64,000 nt of DNA from JAIPJO01 sp035269015 (GTDB lineage Bacteria; Patescibacteriota; Patescibacteriia; Patescibacteriales; UBA12465): contig DATFJU010000031.1 in assembly GCA_035269015.1 (NCBI GenBank), forward strand, positions 49,388 through 113,387, given 5' to 3'. Shown here one piece after another: positions 61,547 through 64,000 of this stretch; within the stretch, counting starts at the first letter, position 1; each line of letters starts with the position of its first letter. The notes under the pieces were generated by a model, which searched no databases, was not told where the DNA came from, and saw only the letters and a program-made list of their open reading frames with translations. A program made the position numbers and the translations under genes.

Positions 61547-62464
61547 TTATAATGTCGGTAATTCTTTAGGATTTACAGGCACTATAATATGTCCACCACC
61601 ACCTCCACCATCATCACCAGAATCATCTCCTCCACAAGCTGGAGGTGATGAAGCACCAGTTAAAGTAAAATAAGCAGTTACATCTATATCACTAGTTACA
61701 TAAACATCTTTTCTAGAAGCTGGATTACCATCCACAGTCTGAATCGCATAGCCATCACTCCAACAATCAAAAACATAGTCACTATTAAGCACCCCTGGCT
61801 CAGCTGTTACCTCTGTACCATCACCACCTTCGACTACTGTCTGTGGGTTTGTACCTGTTATTACACCAACACCATAATTAAATCCATTATATGTTACTGC
61901 ATCATATGTTAAAGTATAATCTTGTAGTAGCTCAAAATTAGCAGTTACACTTATATCACTGGTTACATTAGTATCGGTTCTAAATTCTGTAGAGACATTA
62001 TCACTCCAACCTGTAAATGCATAACCTGTTTGTGTAAAAGCTGAAACCGTATCTCCATCACTACCTTCGGACACTGTCTGTGGGTTCGGACCCTCAACTG
62101 TACCACCTGTAGTTGAACTATATGTTAAAGTATAAGAAGGGATCGTTGGGATCATAATTCTTATATGACTAGGATGATATAACTTAAATTCCTGCCATTC
62201 AGTAGCAGTTTTAAGAGGAATAAAAGTATCTTGGGTTGAAGAATCAGAAATGTTACTCACTGAATAGATTTGATAATTAGTGCCATCATCACTATAAGCA
62301 ACAACAGACATACCTGATACACTATGATTTATACGACAAACAGTATTACCAACACTTCTATCACAAACACTAGCTTTCGCAGAGTTTGTCTGAATAAAAA
62401 AACTCACTAGAAATACTGCTAGTATTATTAAAGATGATGATAAGAATTTCTTTTTGTTAAACAT
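61547..62464 (-). CDS. Secreted protein with InlB/Listeria-Bacteroides-type repeats
   Basis: 305 residues with a signal peptide (MFNKKKFLSSSLIILAVFLV; cut probably after AKA near 31). Two repeats of about 70 to 85 residues have TLTYSSTTGGTVEGPNPQTV, FTGWSDN and SDISVTANF endings, as in the beta-grasp-like Flg_new (Listeria-Bacteroides) family. The C-terminal part has GDDSGDDGGGGGGH, an acidic and glycine-rich linker, and a short end. Adhesion or surface binding is the common role of such proteins; the partner is unknown. Confidence 0.85.
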   Translation of the reverse strand: MFNKKKFLSSSLIILAVFLVSFFIQTNSAKASVCDRSVGNTVCRINHSVSGMSVVAYSDDGTNYQIYSVSNISDSSTQDTFIPLKTATEWQEFKLYHPSHIRIMIPTIPSYTLTYSSTTGGTVEGPNPQTVSEGSDGDTVSAFTQTGYAFTGWSDNVSTEFRTDTNVTSDISVTANFELLQDYTLTYDAVTYNGFNYGVGVITGTNPQTVVEGGDGTEVTAEPGVLNSDYVFDCWSDGYAIQTVDGNPASRKDVYVTSDIDVTAYFTLTGASSPPACGGDDSGDDGGGGGGHIIVPVNPKELPTL

Positions 62465-62479
62465 ATATTTAAAGTTAAA

Positions 62480-63175
62480 TTAAAAATCTATCCACTCAAA
62501 GGGAGTTACTGGTTTAGAAAAATCAGTAACGTTACTAGGGAAATATGCATACCTATTTACTTCCATACCTAAACGAATTTCCTCAGCTCTAAGTAAGTCT
62601 CTAAATGATGAGCCATAATAATTAAATAATAATACTTCTGATTCACTAAAACTGATATAGGCTGGCTGATCACCTTGACGGAAAGTTACTAACACTTGGG
62701 TTTTATCTTCTTGATCCTCAACAAAATCATATCTAAGTACACCGACTACAAGTCCTAAATTATCTAAGACACGAGCAGAGAAATGGGCATAATCATAGGT
62801 TGACCCCCCTTTATCATTTAAAAACTCTTCAGGGCTTTTAGCGTATAATTCTTGACTATTAGAATTAAAAGTAAAGTACTGATTTAAGAGAGCAACTAAT
62901 TTAATTGGACTATTAATTTCATCAAGTACTTCAGCATAGCTATCTCCTATCTCCTTAGTATCTGAATCACTGTTTGCTTCAATGAGCTCTATAACTGAAG
63001 ATAAACTCTCTAAAGAAACATCTTCTTCATTATTAGCTACATCTCTTTCAATATCAACTATATCTTCACTTCCCTCTTCAACTTCTTTTTGATTAACTAA
63101 TAATAGAATAGTAACAGCTACTAAAAAAATAAGTATTGTTAATAAAATGATTTTCTTTTTTTCACTCATTTGCAT
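62480..63175 (-). CDS. Membrane-anchored transglutaminase-like protein, probably inactive
   Basis: 231 residues with a membrane anchor at about 9-27 and an acidic linker to about 75. The globular part reads SPEEFLNDKGGSTYDYAHFS near 114-133 where transglutaminase-like enzymes have a GxCxDxA pattern, so the cysteine is replaced by serine or threonine. VGVLRYDF and FNYYGSSF follow. The family call rests on that local pattern and on length; it could be another fold. It lies between two surface-protein genes, 15 to 18 bp from each. Confidence 0.6.
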   Translation of the reverse strand: MQMSEKKKIILLTILIFLVAVTILLLVNQKEVEEGSEDIVDIERDVANNEEDVSLESLSSVIELIEANSDSDTKEIGDSYAEVLDEINSPIKLVALLNQYFTFNSNSQELYAKSPEEFLNDKGGSTYDYAHFSARVLDNLGLVVGVLRYDFVEDQEDKTQVLVTFRQGDQPAYISFSESEVLLFNYYGSSFRDLLRAEEIRLGMEVNRYAYFPSNVTDFSKPVTPFEWIDF

Positions 63176-63193
63176 ATCTCTTATTATTAATTA

Positions 63194-64000
63194 TTAATTA
63201 TTTTTTAAACTATTAAGTTGTATTTTTAGTATTTCAAGTTCTGTTTCTAAATCATTAATTTTTTCTTGTTGTGTTTTCATTCCTGCAGTTAAAACAGCAG
63301 TTAAGTTAGCATACTGTACAGACTTCATACCACTTGCCTCATCAGCTCTAACTAACTCAGGTAATACTTGCTCTATTTCTTGAGCTATAAAACCTTGTGA
63401 AGCAGTACCATCTTCTTTCCAAGTAAAAGATACCGGGTTTAACTTATCAATCACAGCCAAGCTCTCACTACCTAAAGAAACAATATTATCTTTTAATCTT
63501 TTATCTGAATTGTAATAAAAGGCATCAGCTGTTACATCTCCAGGGAAAGTACTATCTCCAGCAGTATTTACAAGTGAAGCCTCATGTCTTCCAGTCCAAC
63601 CACTAGACATATTATCAGGAGAAGAAACTATCTTTACACCACTCTCACCACCTAACCATAGTGTTTCACCAGTAATATTTCCATTCATTGTGGACCACAT
63701 TTCCCCTGCCCCTATACCAAGCTCTGTTCCTAATGAACCTATCATCCTAGTTTTAAGATAAGCACCTGAGTCAAGAGTTAAAGAAGAAGCAGTAAAAGTA
63801 TCACTGGCATCACTTCTCAAAAAACGATAAGCATGCAAACCATCTACATAATCTGCATCAAGGCCTGAGCCTGAACCTTCAGAAACGTTAAGAGTAACTG
63901 TCCCTGATGTACCGCCACCTGTGAGCTGATTACCAGCGGTAACCCCAGTAATAAGGTAACTATCCAAAGATGTATGAAGATCGGCGGCAACTTGAGCAGG
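63194..64000 (-). CDS. Fibre-like surface protein with C-terminal S74 chaperone/peptidase domain (cut by window edge)
   Basis: The frame is open through the right edge; no start codon is within the window that can be trusted, since upstream codons continue (PAQVAADLHTS). The visible part has repeats like GGTSGTVTLNV and GLDADYVDGLHAYRFLRSD, as in tail-fibre-like proteins. The end is an S74 domain: NSDKRLKDNI with the Ser/Lys dyad for self-cleavage, ASQGFIAQEIEQVLPELV and a coiled-coil tail. In phages this domain helps a trimer fold and then cuts itself off. Here it is likely a large surface fibre. Confidence 0.9.
   Translation of the reverse strand, partial: PAQVAADLHTSLDSYLITGVTAGNQLTGGGTSGTVTLNVSEGSGSGLDADYVDGLHAYRFLRSDASDTFTASSLTLDSGAYLKTRMIGSLGTELGIGAGEMWSTMNGNITGETLWLGGESGVKIVSSPDNMSSGWTGRHEASLVNTAGDSTFPGDVTADAFYYNSDKRLKDNIVSLGSESLAVIDKLNPVSFTWKEDGTASQGFIAQEIEQVLPELVRADEASGMKSVQYANLTAVLTAGMKTQQEKINDLETELEILKIQLNSLKNN

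Noticed and set aside
1..64000. CRISPR array, rRNA genes, insertion sequences or prophage structural genes
   Set aside because: No regular spaced repeats, rRNA segments, transposase or integrase motifs were found. The S74 domain at the right end is common in cellular surface proteins and does not alone show a phage.
1..64000. Recoding of UGA, as in Gracilibacteria or Absconditabacteria
   Set aside because: RF2 is present, genes keep usual lengths with UGA read as stop, and conserved domains are not interrupted by UGA.

Overview
The window is A+T-rich, densely packed bacterial chromosome. It most resembles a member of the Patescibacteria (Candidate Phyla Radiation), probably a Parcubacteria-type lineage. 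The grounds are short intergenic gaps, almost no Shine-Dalgarno sequences, cut-down housekeeping proteins (alanyl-tRNA synthetase without its C-terminal domain, prolyl-tRNA synthetase without the editing insertion, RNA polymerase alpha without its C-terminal domain, a short L13), long charged tails on ribosomal proteins, and families I associate with this group (a DUF2304 protein beside a GT2 glycosyltransferase, a BNR-repeat lipoprotein, a DsbA-like protein, secreted S74-type proteins). The phylum call is inference; no 16S rRNA gene is present.

Layout. 1-2.2 kb: prfB followed by the start of comEC, cut by the left edge. 2.3-3.5 kb: a small remnant, then a zeta-toxin-like kinase with a 50-residue downstream partner. 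3.5-7.9 kb: the alpha operon read leftward from a perfect consensus promoter (infA-rpmJ-rpsM-rpsK-rpsD-rpoA-rplQ-rplM-rpsI). 7.9-9.7 kb: alaS. 9.7-15.9 kb: a peptidoglycan/division cluster (small membrane protein-mraY-ftsW-murG-murC-murB) without murD. 16.0-20.4 kb: a rightward operon of a catalytically degenerate PilB/GspE-like protein, a GT2 transferase, a DUF2304 protein and two GT4 transferases. It converges on a leftward UDP-glucuronate-decarboxylase-like gene and a secreted subtilase with FG-GAP repeats. 23.5-29.3 kb: GT4 transferase, a second mreB, a receiver-only response regulator, rfbB, HIT protein, RmlC-like epimerase, sugar kinase and a lone small gene. 29.7-33.4 kb: mreD, mreC, mreB, proS. 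33.5-50.1 kb: ruvA, a U32 peptidase, NIF3, htpX, lemA, ileS, a DUF4143 ATPase, a small membrane protein, an ITPase, secA, hpf, rseP, frr, a BNR lipoprotein and a DNA polymerase III delta-prime-like gene. 50.3-51.6 kb: a polyprenyl-phosphate sugar transferase.

51.6-54.5 kb is accessory: a frameshifted small gene, a dCMP-deaminase-like gene, a DinJ-YafQ toxin-antitoxin pair and a RhuM-Fic protein, all on the 3' side of a tRNA-Ser(GGA). 54.7-59.7 kb: a DsbA-like protein lacking its CxxC, gatA, gatC, ligA and a small anchored coiled-coil protein. 59.9-64 kb is a surface-protein region: a lipoprotein with Bacteroidota-style repeats and a FISUMP domain, an InlB-repeat protein, a degenerate transglutaminase-like protein and a fibre-like protein with an S74 domain cut by the right edge.

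The window joins core translation and transcription, wall synthesis and shape (Mur, Mre, FtsW), surface glycan assembly and secretion/quality control. The least expected parts are the FISUMP lipoprotein with its near-identical internal duplication, the dead PilB-like ATPase heading a glycosylation operon, a 19-bp tandem repeat that builds overlapping promoters, a promoter embedded in a terminator that seems to give a leaderless toxin mRNA, and several enzymes that have lost canonical catalytic or accessory parts.
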